Below are positions 29,760-37,656 of a stretch of DNA of 37,656 nucleotides, one piece after another. The first letter of the stretch is position 1; every line of letters starts with the position of its first letter. Origin of the DNA: an uncultured Rikenellaceae bacterium (GTDB taxonomy: Bacteria; Bacteroidota; Bacteroidia; Bacteroidales; Rikenellaceae); the NCBI GenBank assembly GCA_904501625.1, contig CAJGBR010000010.1, forward strand, positions 1 to 37,656, in the 5' to 3' direction. A program made the translations under genes and the position numbers. Under the pieces are notes generated by a model. The model made no database searches and was not told the DNA's origin. It saw only the letters and a program-made list of their open reading frames with translations.

Positions 29760-32219
29760 ATGAAAATTTCGTATAATTGGCTGAAGGAGTACGTTAATAC
29801 AACGATGACTGCTCGCGAAATGGCAGACTGCCTGACTGCCATTGGTCTTGAAGTCGAAGGCCTAGAAAAAATCGAAGCTATCAAAGGTGGCCTCGAAGGA
29901 GTATGTATCGGTGAAGTGTTGACTTGTGAAAAACATCCTGATGCAGATAAATTGCATTTGACAACAGTTAACGTCGGTGCTGCGGAACCATTGCAGATTG
30001 TTTGCGGAGCTCCGAATGTTGCAGCCGGAGAAAAGGTCGTTGTCGCTACAATTGGTGCACAGTTGTATCCAACAGGAGAAACTGAACCATTTAAAATTAA
30101 AAAAAGTAAAATACGTGGCGTAGAATCTTTCGGTATGTTGTGTGCCGAAGATGAAATCGGAATCGGTGCGGATCACGATGGTATTATGTTACTCGACAAG
30201 AGTGCTGTACCTGGAACACCAGCTCGTGAATACTTTAAAATAGAAGATGATTACGTTTTGGAAATAGGTTTGACTCCGAACCGTATTGATGCAGCATCTC
30301 ACATAGGCGTGGCTCGAGATCTGGTCGCTTACCTGAAAAGTATCGGTCAAGAGGTAAAGGTCGAACTGCCATCTGTTGAGAATTTTGCAGTAGATAAGAT
30401 TAACAATCCTATAGAAGTCGTTGTTGAAAATCAAGATTCGGCTCCGAGATATATGGGTCTGACAATCAGAAATGTTGAAGTTAAACCTTCGCCTGAATGG
30501 TTGCAAACCAAATTACGTGCTTTGGGAATGAATCCTCACAACAACGTCGTCGATATCACGAACTTTATTCTTCACGAATTAGGACAACCTCTGCACGCAT
30601 TCGATGCTGATAAAATTTCCAAAAATAAAGTGGTTGTGAGAAATTGTCCTCAGGATACGACATTTGTAACTCTTGATGGTGTAGAACGTAAACTTGACCA
30701 ACGAGATTTGATGATTTGTGATGCCGAAAAGCCAATGTGTATCGCAGGAGTATTTGGTGGTATTGATAGTGGAGTTACTCTCGAGACTAAGAATGTATTC
30801 CTCGAAAGTGCATATTTTAATCCGGTATCAATCCGCAAAACAGCCAAACGTCACGGACTTTCAACTGATGCATCATTCAGATATGAACGTGGTACAGATC
30901 CGCTGATGCCACCCTATGCATTAAAACGTGCAGCATTGTTAATCAAAGAATTAACAGGCGGTGAAATATCTTCAGAAATTACAGATATCTATGCAGAATT
31001 AGCAAAACCATTTGTTGTTGAATTAAGTTTTAAAAACGTTGACAGACTCATCGGAAAACAACTCGGTAAAGAGACAATTATCCGAATAGTGACTGCTCTT
31101 GAAATGGAAATTACAAACTCAACAGACGAAGGTCTTACTCTGGCAGTACCGCCATATCGCGTAGATGTACAACGAGAAGCAGATGTGATTGAAGATATTC
31201 TCAGAATATATGGCTATAATAATGTAGAGATCCCGATGCAGGTTAATTCGACATTGACATATTCACAAAATCAGCTGAATGACAGAATATTCAATATCGC
31301 AGCAGATATGCTGACTGCAAACGGATTCCACGAAATTATGAGCAACTCTCTGACTAAGAGTGGTTACTATGAAGGACTGACATCTTATCCGGCAGAAAAT
31401 TGTGTTAAGATTATGAATCCGTTGAGTTCAGATCTTAATGTAATGCGTCAAACCCTATTGTTCAATGCCCTGGAAGCTGCTGCCCTTAACATCAATCATA
31501 AACGTAGCGATCTGAAACTCTATGAATTCGGCAATTGTTACTTCTATGACAATGCAAAAAAAGAAGAGGGTGGGTTGGCTCCGTATTCTGAGACATACAC
31601 TCTCGGAATTCTTGTTAGCGGACAAACTAACGAAGCATCGTGGAATATCAAAACTGCACAGTCAGACTTCTATACATTAAAAGTATATGCCGAAAAATTA
31701 CTTGCTCGATTTGGTGTAAATATCAACAATGCTCAAATCGACCCTCTTGAAAGTGATCTATATCGTGAAGCTGTAAGATTTACATTCAATAATAAAAAAT
31801 TGTTCGATATAGGTATCGTTGCAAAGAAAATACGAAATATCTTCGATATCAAACAAGAGGTCTATTTCTTGGAAATGGATTTCGATCGATTGATAAAACT
31901 TGCTTCGAATGTGAAAATCGGAGCAAAAGAGTTGTCGAAATATCCTGAGGTACGTCGAGATTTGGCTCTGTTGGTTGATAAGAGTGTAACGTTCCGCCAG
32001 CTGAGAGATTTGGCATTCAAGACCGAACGTAAATTGCTCAAAAAGGTAGGTTTGTTTGATGTCTACGAAGGAGACAAGTTGCCTGAAGGTAAAAAGTCTT
32101 ATGCACTGAATTTCGTGCTTGAAGATACAACAAAAACAATGACCGATACAATCATCGAAAAGGTGATGTCTTCGTTGATTGCACAATTCGAAGCTCAATT
32201 AGGTGCTAAAATCAGATAA
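29760..32219 (+). CDS. pheT: Phenylalanine--tRNA ligase, beta subunit
   Basis: 819 residues, standard length. With PheS it forms the heterotetramer that charges tRNA-Phe. Domains in order: N-terminal (MKISYNWLKEYV), EMAP/Trbp111-like tRNA-binding OB-fold (about 42-150, with HPDADKLHLTTVNVG), B3/B4 editing region (about 210-400, RYERGTDP), B5 domain (about 405-475), a catalytic-like core, and the C-terminal FDX-ACB anticodon-binding domain (from about 725, SKYPEVRRDLALLVDK). pheS is not next to it, as is usual in Bacteroidetes. guaA follows 16 bases later. Confidence 0.96.
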   Translation: MKISYNWLKEYVNTTMTAREMADCLTAIGLEVEGLEKIEAIKGGLEGVCIGEVLTCEKHPDADKLHLTTVNVGAAEPLQIVCGAPNVAAGEKVVVATIGAQLYPTGETEPFKIKKSKIRGVESFGMLCAEDEIGIGADHDGIMLLDKSAVPGTPAREYFKIEDDYVLEIGLTPNRIDAASHIGVARDLVAYLKSIGQEVKVELPSVENFAVDKINNPIEVVVENQDSAPRYMGLTIRNVEVKPSPEWLQTKLRALGMNPHNNVVDITNFILHELGQPLHAFDADKISKNKVVVRNCPQDTTFVTLDGVERKLDQRDLMICDAEKPMCIAGVFGGIDSGVTLETKNVFLESAYFNPVSIRKTAKRHGLSTDASFRYERGTDPLMPPYALKRAALLIKELTGGEISSEITDIYAELAKPFVVELSFKNVDRLIGKQLGKETIIRIVTALEMEITNSTDEGLTLAVPPYRVDVQREADVIEDILRIYGYNNVEIPMQVNSTLTYSQNQLNDRIFNIAADMLTANGFHEIMSNSLTKSGYYEGLTSYPAENCVKIMNPLSSDLNVMRQTLLFNALEAAALNINHKRSDLKLYEFGNCYFYDNAKKEEGGLAPYSETYTLGILVSGQTNEASWNIKTAQSDFYTLKVYAEKLLARFGVNINNAQIDPLESDLYREAVRFTFNNKKLFDIGIVAKKIRNIFDIKQEVYFLEMDFDRLIKLASNVKIGAKELSKYPEVRRDLALLVDKSVTFRQLRDLAFKTERKLLKKVGLFDVYEGDKLPEGKKSYALNFVLEDTTKTMTDTIIEKVMSSLIAQFEAQLGAKIR

Positions 32220-32235
32220 TATTTAAACTATAGAT

Positions 32236-33765
32236 ATGCAGGAAAAAATTTTAATTCTTGATTTCGGATCACAATACACTCAACTCATTGCTCGCCGAAT
32301 CCGCGAGATGAATGTGTATTGCGAAATCCACCCATTTAACAAAGTGCCTGAATTGGACTCTACTATCAAAGGTGTAATCCTTTCTGGTAGTCCATTCTCA
32401 GTACGTGATGAAAGAGCGCCCAAAATCGACTTGAGTCAGATTAAAGGCAAGTTGCCACTGCTCGGAGTATGCTACGGAGCTCAATATCTCGCTCATTTCT
32501 TCGGGGGTGAGGTCGGTGCTTCAAAATCTCGTGAGTATGGTCGTGCAATGTTGACAAAAGTCGATCCTCAGAACGATTTACTCAAAGATGTGGCAATGGA
32601 ATCTCAAGTGTGGATGTCTCACGCAGATACAATTATTGCGTTGCCAGAAAATTACAAGGTTATTGCAAGTACAGCCGACGTGCGTAATGCAGCTTATCAA
32701 GTTGAAGGTGAACAAACTTGGGGTATTCAATTCCACCCTGAGGTATATCACTCAATCGATGGAGGTAAATTGCTGAAAGCATTTGTCGTTGATATTTGTG
32801 AGTGTAAACAAGATTGGACTCCGGCATCGTTCGTACAATCAATGGTTGCTCAACTCAAAGAACAAATCGGCAATGAACGTGTAATTCTGGGTCTGTCAGG
32901 TGGGGTCGATTCATCTGTTGCTGCAGAACTCTTGCACAGAGCTATTGGAGATCAATTGACTTGTATCTTCGTTGATACCGGACTGTTGAGAAAAAATGAG
33001 TTGGAAGATGTTATGAAATCTTACAACTCAATGGGATTGAATGTAATTGCAGTTCAGGCAGGAGATAAGTTCCTTGGAGACCTTAAGGGTGTAACTGATC
33101 CTGAACAAAAACGTAAAATCGTAGGTCGAGACTTCGTAGAAGTTTTTGATGCCGAGGCAAATAAAATTACTGATGCAAAATGGTTGGCTCAAGGTACAAT
33201 CTATCCTGACGTAATTGAATCAGCATCGGTAAACGGTCCTGCAATGGTAATTAAATCTCACCATAACGTGGGAGGATTGCCCAAAGATATGAAACTCAAA
33301 GTCGTAGAACCACTGAGATTGTTGTTCAAAGACGAAGTACGCCGAATTGGCCGAGAACTCAATGTTCCTGCAGATATTCTGAATCGTCACCCGTTCCCGG
33401 GTCCAGGACTTGCAATCCGTGTGTTAGGAGAAATCACACCTGAAAGATTGCAGATTCTGAAAGAGGCTGACAAGATTTATATTGATGGTCTGAAAGAGGC
33501 AGGTCTCTATGAAAAAGTTTGGCAAGCAGGAGCTATATTATTGCCCATCAAATCAGTTGGTGTGATGGGTGATGAACGCACTTATGAAAGTTGTCTGGCA
33601 CTTAGAGCTGTAATGTCAACGGATGGTATGACTGCCGATTGGGTTCATTTGCCATATGATTTTCTTGCCAATATTTCTAACGCAATCATTAACCGCGTGA
33701 AAGGTATTAATCGCGTAGTTTATGATATCAGTTCAAAACCACCAGCAACTATTGAGTGGGAGTAA
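32236..33765 (+). CDS. guaA: GMP synthase (glutamine-hydrolysing)
   Basis: 509 residues. It aminates XMP to GMP using glutamine and ATP. The N-terminal class I amidotransferase has C79 in LLGVCYGAQ and H167/E169 in QFHPEV. The ATP-pyrophosphatase domain has the PP-loop SGGVDSS at 221-227. The dimerisation domain ends PPATIEWE, the conserved C-terminus of the family. Transcribed with pheT and closed by a strong terminator. No guanine or other riboswitch is seen before it. Confidence 0.97.
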   Translation: MQEKILILDFGSQYTQLIARRIREMNVYCEIHPFNKVPELDSTIKGVILSGSPFSVRDERAPKIDLSQIKGKLPLLGVCYGAQYLAHFFGGEVGASKSREYGRAMLTKVDPQNDLLKDVAMESQVWMSHADTIIALPENYKVIASTADVRNAAYQVEGEQTWGIQFHPEVYHSIDGGKLLKAFVVDICECKQDWTPASFVQSMVAQLKEQIGNERVILGLSGGVDSSVAAELLHRAIGDQLTCIFVDTGLLRKNELEDVMKSYNSMGLNVIAVQAGDKFLGDLKGVTDPEQKRKIVGRDFVEVFDAEANKITDAKWLAQGTIYPDVIESASVNGPAMVIKSHHNVGGLPKDMKLKVVEPLRLLFKDEVRRIGRELNVPADILNRHPFPGPGLAIRVLGEITPERLQILKEADKIYIDGLKEAGLYEKVWQAGAILLPIKSVGVMGDERTYESCLALRAVMSTDGMTADWVHLPYDFLANISNAIINRVKGINRVVYDISSKPPATIEWE

Positions 33766-33772
33766 TTACAAG

Positions 33773-33808
33773 AAAAAAGTCTCGTTCACATCGAACGAGA
33801 CTTTTTTT
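33773..33808. terminator. Bidirectional terminator between guaA and the NfeD gene
   Basis: GTCTCGTTC (33779-33787) pairs with GAACGAGAC (33793-33801) around a 5-base loop, extended by A6/T6 to 15 bp. It serves both convergent genes. Confidence 0.93.
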
Positions 33809-33811
33809 GTT

Positions 33812-35209
33812 TTAAAGCACATCACAATATAGTGTACTATTTTCGATATTAACAATTTTGACTCGCTGCCCCTTATCTATCATTCTGCCTGTTTGGGATA
33901 TCGCATCATAGTAATGACCTTCTATCTGAACCTTACCAGATGGTCGTAATGAACTGACAACTACACACTCTTGACCTATCAATGATTTATCCATATTCGA
34001 TGCGACAAATCCATTTTCGGTATCTAACTCCGAAGTGAGAACAATTGTGCGTTTTAATTTTGATTCTCCAACAAGCATTCGTCCTGCCAACCAGACCGAA
34101 GATATTATCCCAACTGTGACAGTTGCTATTACCAAAAATAACGGTGATAAAAATGAGGATATGCTGACTTGATTCTCAGGAATATATTTAAACAAATCGT
34201 TGTCAATCATTGCAAAAGACAAACCTATGATGATTGCAATTATACCCGAAATTCCCGCAATACCAAATCCCGGAATTACAAAAATCTCCAGCAATATCAA
34301 TACAACTCCTAATATAAAAACTAAAATTTCCCACGTCTGTAATGCTTTCTCAAACCATAATGGTGAAAAATAAAGAAAGGCTGCACAAAGAGCAATTACT
34401 AATGGAAATCCGATTCCTGGAGTCTGAAATTCAAAATAAATTCCACCAATCATCAACAGTATCAATACACTTTGTAACATAGGATTCGTTAAAAATCCCA
34501 TTATTGAATCTATCGTTGTTGGCTTGTATTCATAAACCTCAGCCTGTTCGGAGGTATACATCTTTACAACTTCATCAATCGATGATGCCTGACCTTCACA
34601 AAATCCAATTTCAATAGCTTCGGCTGTTGTCAATGATAATACCTTACTCGTATCGCCGATTGGATCGACCATTGATTCTGCAATTTTCGGATCTCTATGC
34701 CATCTCCAAATTGTATCCTCACCCTCAATTCGGTCGATTAACTTACCGTGTGCTTCAGCCGTTGAACGCATCATCGCCCGCATAAAACTTTGATACTTAT
34801 CAGGCATCTTCGAACCATCGTTGCCATTGACTACCGTAGCAGCTCCAAAAGTGGCACCACGCTGCATATATATCGAATCTGCAGCAAGTGAGATCAATGC
34901 TCCTGCACTGACAGCCTGATTGTTGATAAATATAACAACGGGAATATCACACTCTAATATGGCTGTGCGAATAGAATCTGCCACCTCGACAATACCTCCA
35001 TAGGTATTCATATCTATAATAATAAGATCTGATTTGCGATTTCGTGCATCATTCAGACAATTTTGTGTCAATCGCCACGTCGAGGGCATTATATTTTCTC
35101 TAATCGGAATTACATACACCGATTTTTTCAAAGTTGTTGAATCCGTCTTGGAATAACCAGACGAACTCAATACCAATACCATCAAGAGTGTCAGTAGCAA
35201 TCGTTTCAT
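33812..35209 (-). CDS. NfeD family membrane serine protease (ClpP-class)
   Basis: 465 residues from the ATG at 35209, which gives a clean signal peptide (MKRLLLTLLMVLVLSSSGYS); the longer frame to 35329 overlaps the upstream small gene. The N-terminal ClpP/SppA-like domain has the nucleophile S101 in QAVSAGALIS and a candidate general base K138 in MPDKYQ. Four to six membrane segments follow (about 240-385), then a C-terminal NfeD OB-fold (about 395-465, GQECVVVSSLRPSGKVQIEG). Related NfeD proteases cleave stomatin-like partners, but no stomatin (SPFH) gene is in the window. It follows the 68-residue gene by 16 bases. Confidence 0.88.
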   Translation of the reverse strand: MKRLLLTLLMVLVLSSSGYSKTDSTTLKKSVYVIPIRENIMPSTWRLTQNCLNDARNRKSDLIIIDMNTYGGIVEVADSIRTAILECDIPVVIFINNQAVSAGALISLAADSIYMQRGATFGAATVVNGNDGSKMPDKYQSFMRAMMRSTAEAHGKLIDRIEGEDTIWRWHRDPKIAESMVDPIGDTSKVLSLTTAEAIEIGFCEGQASSIDEVVKMYTSEQAEVYEYKPTTIDSIMGFLTNPMLQSVLILLMIGGIYFEFQTPGIGFPLVIALCAAFLYFSPLWFEKALQTWEILVFILGVVLILLEIFVIPGFGIAGISGIIAIIIGLSFAMIDNDLFKYIPENQVSISSFLSPLFLVIATVTVGIISSVWLAGRMLVGESKLKRTIVLTSELDTENGFVASNMDKSLIGQECVVVSSLRPSGKVQIEGHYYDAISQTGRMIDKGQRVKIVNIENSTLYCDVL

Positions 35210-35225
35210 AATTGATGACTTATTA

Positions 35226-35432
35226 CTACTTTCCGTTACAATCTTTACAACCTCTTGCATCAAGAATCTCTTGTTCTCGTGCACAACGGATTCCACGTTT
35301 ACGCATCTCTCGATTGGTTTCAATCTCACTCTCTAAATTATGACCTTTTATCATTAATGTTAAAGAGAGTCCGACCACAAAAAAAGCGACAGCTCCGACT
35401 CCGACTAAAAACGTTATTAACCAGGTACTCAT
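35226..35432 (-). CDS. Small membrane protein with C-terminal cysteines
   Basis: 68 residues. One membrane helix (about 4-28, WLITFLVGVGAVAFFVVGLSL) is followed by a charged tail with three cysteines: C50, C62 and C65, the last two as CKDC. Its shape (short N-out helix plus a Cys-rich cytoplasmic tail) resembles NqrM-type maturation proteins, but I cannot claim that identity. The Bacteroidetes have similar small proteins called membrane or secreted protein. It ends in TAG and precedes the NfeD gene by 16 bases, so the two are likely co-transcribed. Confidence 0.68.
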   Translation of the reverse strand: MSTWLITFLVGVGAVAFFVVGLSLTLMIKGHNLESEIETNREMRKRGIRCAREQEILDARGCKDCNGK

Positions 35433-35460
35433 AACCGAATATTAAAATAATACAGACACA

Positions 35461-35468
35461 CAAAGGTA
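35461..35468 (-). promoter_or_regulatory. -7 element for the small membrane protein/NfeD unit
   Basis: TACCTTTG on the minus strand, about 29 bases before the start. A TTTG lies upstream but at only 16 bases spacing. Confidence 0.5.
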
Positions 35469-35574
35469 CACTTTTTTTTCGAACCAAATATTCTCATACT
35501 CCAAAAACGAAAATTAAATTATTCAATTGTGTATATAACTGAAAGTTTCGGATAATTATTTCAAAAAAAAATAG

Positions 35575-35582
35575 TATCTTTG
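35575..35582 (+). promoter_or_regulatory. -7 element for yebC
   Basis: TATCTTTG matches TAnnTTTG, 35 bases before the yebC ATG. Confidence 0.5.
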
Positions 35583-35617
35583 CAACTCAATAGATAAAAA
35601 TCAAAAATAAATCATAT

Positions 35618-36349
35618 ATGGGAAGAGCTTTTGAATATCGCAAAGCGCGAAAAATGAAACGTTGGGGTAATATGGCCCGCACTTTTACACGTTTGGGTAA
35701 AGAAATCGTAATCGCTGTTAAAGCAGGTGGTCCTGATCCAACGTCGAACTCAAGACTTAGAGTGCTGATTAAGAATGCGAAGGCTGAAAATATGCCTAAA
35801 GATAATATCGATAGAGCTATCAAACGAGCAATCTCAAAGGATACGGCTGACTATAAAGAGATCGTTTACGAAGGTTATGGTCCATTCGGAATTGCTATGG
35901 TTATCGAAACTGCTACGGATAACAACACTCGTACTGTTGCTAATGTAAGAAGTGTTTTCAATAAGTTTAGCGGAACTTTGGGTACAACGGGTTCACTTTC
36001 TTTCTTGTTTGACCACAAATGTGTATTTAAAGTGAGTGCTGCAACTGTTGCCGATCCGGATGAACTTGAGCTCGAACTGATCGACTTTGGTGCCGACGAA
36101 ATCTTTGCAGAAGACGACGCAATCATCATCTATGGTTCATTCGAATCATATCACAAAATCCAAAGCTATCTGGACGAACATTCTATCGAAATTGTTAGTG
36201 GCGAATTCGTTCGTATCCCGGTTGATACCAAAGATGTTACCGAAGAGCAACGCGAAACTCTTAACAAAATGATCGAACGTTTCGAAGAAGATGATGACGT
36301 GACTAACGTCTACACAAATATGAAAGATCCTGAAGAAGAGGAAGACTAA
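35618..36349 (+). CDS. yebC: YebC/PmpR (TACO1) family protein
   Basis: 243 residues. The opening MGRAFEYRKARKMKRWGNMA is the Bacteroidetes form of the family's MAGHSKWANIKHRK start. Family marks follow: GGPDPTSNSRLRVLIKNAKAENMPKDNI, YEGYGPFGIAMVIETATDNNTRT and GSLSFLFDH. The protein is cytoplasmic with three alpha/beta domains and an acidic C-terminus (about 225-243, EEEED). Members have been described as transcription regulators and, more recently, as ribosome-associated factors that relieve stalling on proline-type sequences. Likely starts an operon with the PASTA protein. Confidence 0.93.
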   Translation: MGRAFEYRKARKMKRWGNMARTFTRLGKEIVIAVKAGGPDPTSNSRLRVLIKNAKAENMPKDNIDRAIKRAISKDTADYKEIVYEGYGPFGIAMVIETATDNNTRTVANVRSVFNKFSGTLGTTGSLSFLFDHKCVFKVSAATVADPDELELELIDFGADEIFAEDDAIIIYGSFESYHKIQSYLDEHSIEIVSGEFVRIPVDTKDVTEEQRETLNKMIERFEEDDDVTNVYTNMKDPEEEED

Positions 36350-36370
36350 TTTAATTTTCATACTTGACAT

Positions 36371-37243
36371 ATGGCTAGCGAAATCAAAAATAATTCATTG
36401 ACTAAGTTATTGACACGCAATGTAATTTTAGCAGTGTGTATCGGTATTGTCGGAGTGTTTTTGTTGAAAATTTCGCTTGGATATATCACTCGTCACGGAG
36501 AAGTCTATACTGTACCGGACTTCTCTGCGATGAGTTTTGACGAAGCAAAACAAGCAGCTCAACACGCACAACTACAACTCGAAATCTTTGACTCGCTGTA
36601 CGTTGTGGGAATGCCGGGCGGGGTAGTCCTTGATCAATTGCCCAAAGCCGGTGCAAGAGTAAAATCTCAACGTCGTGTTCTGCTGACTATAAATTCTCAT
36701 AATCAGAGAAAAGCAAAAATTCCGTATGTAGCAGGCTACTCACTTCGACAAGCTAAGAACATTCTGATAACTTCAGGATTCGAAATCGAACGCCTCGAAT
36801 ATGTAGAAGATATGGCAACTAATAATGTCATTGCCCAATACTACAAGGATTCACAAATCGAAAAAGGTTCTGAAATTGAAGCAGAAATAGGTTCGGGTAT
36901 GATTTTGCAAGTCGGATTTAATCCTGATACAGAGACTGCTCCGATCGTACCTAAAGTTGTTGGATCTTCACTCAAAGAGGCAAAGAGTGCACTTTGGGAA
37001 GCCGGCTATAATGTGGGTACAATTATGAGAGATGTTGATGTTACAGCAGCAAATCTGAACGAATGTTGTGTCTATAAACAAGAACCTAACCAGGCATTCG
37101 AACTTTCTTATGGTGAAAAAATAGACCTTTATATTACCACAGATAACGAAAAGGTTAAACGTGGCGTTGCCGAAAGTGACAGATTGCACAAGGAACGAAT
37201 GGAAGAACTCTTGAAAGCAGACTCACTTGCTACGGAAGAATAA
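36371..37243 (+). CDS. Membrane-anchored PASTA-domain protein
   Basis: 290 residues. A single membrane helix (about 17-38) is followed by three PASTA domains outside the cytoplasm: about 46-110 (VPDFSAMSFDEAKQAAQHAQ), 115-180 (IPYVAGYSLRQAKNILITSG) and 191-258 (VPKVVGSSLKEAKSALWEAG). A short charged tail ends it. PASTA domains bind uncrosslinked peptidoglycan or muropeptides. There is no kinase or transpeptidase domain, so it is a stand-alone PASTA protein. The pairing with an rluD-like gene, 9 bases later, is what I would expect in Bacteroidales. Confidence 0.88.
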   Translation: MASEIKNNSLTKLLTRNVILAVCIGIVGVFLLKISLGYITRHGEVYTVPDFSAMSFDEAKQAAQHAQLQLEIFDSLYVVGMPGGVVLDQLPKAGARVKSQRRVLLTINSHNQRKAKIPYVAGYSLRQAKNILITSGFEIERLEYVEDMATNNVIAQYYKDSQIEKGSEIEAEIGSGMILQVGFNPDTETAPIVPKVVGSSLKEAKSALWEAGYNVGTIMRDVDVTAANLNECCVYKQEPNQAFELSYGEKIDLYITTDNEKVKRGVAESDRLHKERMEELLKADSLATEE

Positions 37244-37252
37244 TTGTTCGAA

Positions 37253-37656
37253 ATGCGAAATTCTTTTGATCAAGACGATTTCTCATTAGATGAGAACGAG
37301 AGTGCCGAAGAGATGTATGAACACTTTTCGGTGACAGTTGATCGTGGTCAAGCTCTCGAAAGAATTGATAAATACCTGACTCGAAAACTTGAAGCGACTT
37401 CGCGTAATCGGGTGCAGACAGCAGCAGATGCCGGTTGTATCAGAGTGAATGGTGTCGCAGTAAAATCAAGTTATAAGGTAAAACCACTTGACCAAATTGC
37501 AATAGTGTTGCCGTATCCACACGTGCAACTTGAAATTATTCCCGAAAATATTCAACTTGATATTCTCTATGAAGACGATGATATCATTGTTGTCAATAAA
37601 GCTGCAGGGATGGTCGTTCACCCTGGACACGGTAATTACAGAGGGACTTTAGTCAA
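37253..37656 (+). CDS. rluD: RluD-type 23S rRNA pseudouridine synthase, truncated by window end
   Basis: 134 codons from the ATG at 37253; the 3' part is outside. After an acidic N-terminal tail, an S4 RNA-binding domain (about 38-95, RIDKYLTRKLEATSRNRVQ) leads into the synthase domain with the family's first motif, VVNKAAGMVVHPGHGN. The catalytic Asp (HRLD motif) would lie beyond the window, so the specific enzyme (RluD versus RluC/RluA) is inferred from the S4 domain and from this motif. Confidence 0.82.
   Translation, partial: MRNSFDQDDFSLDENESAEEMYEHFSVTVDRGQALERIDKYLTRKLEATSRNRVQTAADAGCIRVNGVAVKSSYKVKPLDQIAIVLPYPHVQLEIIPENIQLDILYEDDDIIVVNKAAGMVVHPGHGNYRGTLV

Overview
The window is chromosomal housekeeping DNA from a low-GC member of the Bacteroidota, most likely order Bacteroidales. 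This rests on several things. Many 5' regions carry the Bacteroidetes -7 promoter word TAnnTTTG, some with a TTTG/TTG -33 element 18-21 bases upstream, and Shine-Dalgarno signals are weak. The FtsK, YebC, GlmM and branching-enzyme sequences are of Bacteroidetes type, and outer-membrane biogenesis genes (a LolA-like protein, a beta-barrel protein, secreted TPR proteins) are present. I see no integrase, transposase, CRISPR array, restriction system or toxin-antitoxin pair. I find no clearly new multi-gene system and do not claim one.

Layout. 1-1240 (-): 5' part of a POT/MFS peptide transporter, divergent from glgB-type branching enzyme (1448-3442, +). 3439-4071 (-): an XRE/S24-type repressor whose protease dyad appears lost; it is divergent from tRNA-Arg(CCG) (4259-4330) and its strong terminator. 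4391-4848: no gene, but strong inverted repeats that may form a structured RNA or a long pepD leader. 4849-7332 (+): pepD, a terminator, then a YegS/DagK-like lipid kinase. 7329-11462 (-): TPM-domain protein, lemA, rpoN, asnS. 11692-19423 (+): purL, murI, ftsK, lolA-like. 19581-23462 (+): gyrA and a secreted TPR protein. 23543-24916 (-): glmM. 25019-33765 (+): a large secreted TPR gene broken by an in-frame TAG, an outer-membrane beta-barrel protein, pheT, guaA. 33812-35432 (-): NfeD-type membrane protease and a 68-residue Cys-bearing membrane protein. 35618-37656 (+): yebC, a PASTA protein, and the start of an RluD-type pseudouridine synthase, cut by the window end.

The genes cover glycogen branching, peptide uptake and breakdown, purine synthesis (purL, guaA), peptidoglycan precursors (murI, glmM), chromosome topology and segregation (gyrA, ftsK), translation (asnS, pheT, tRNA-Arg), alternative sigma factor 54, and envelope biogenesis. 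The points most worth a second look are the nonsense codon in the large TPR gene, the structured gap before pepD, the protease-dead repressor with a cluster of TTGCAATT sites between it and the tRNA, and a perfect palindrome sitting in the lemA promoter.
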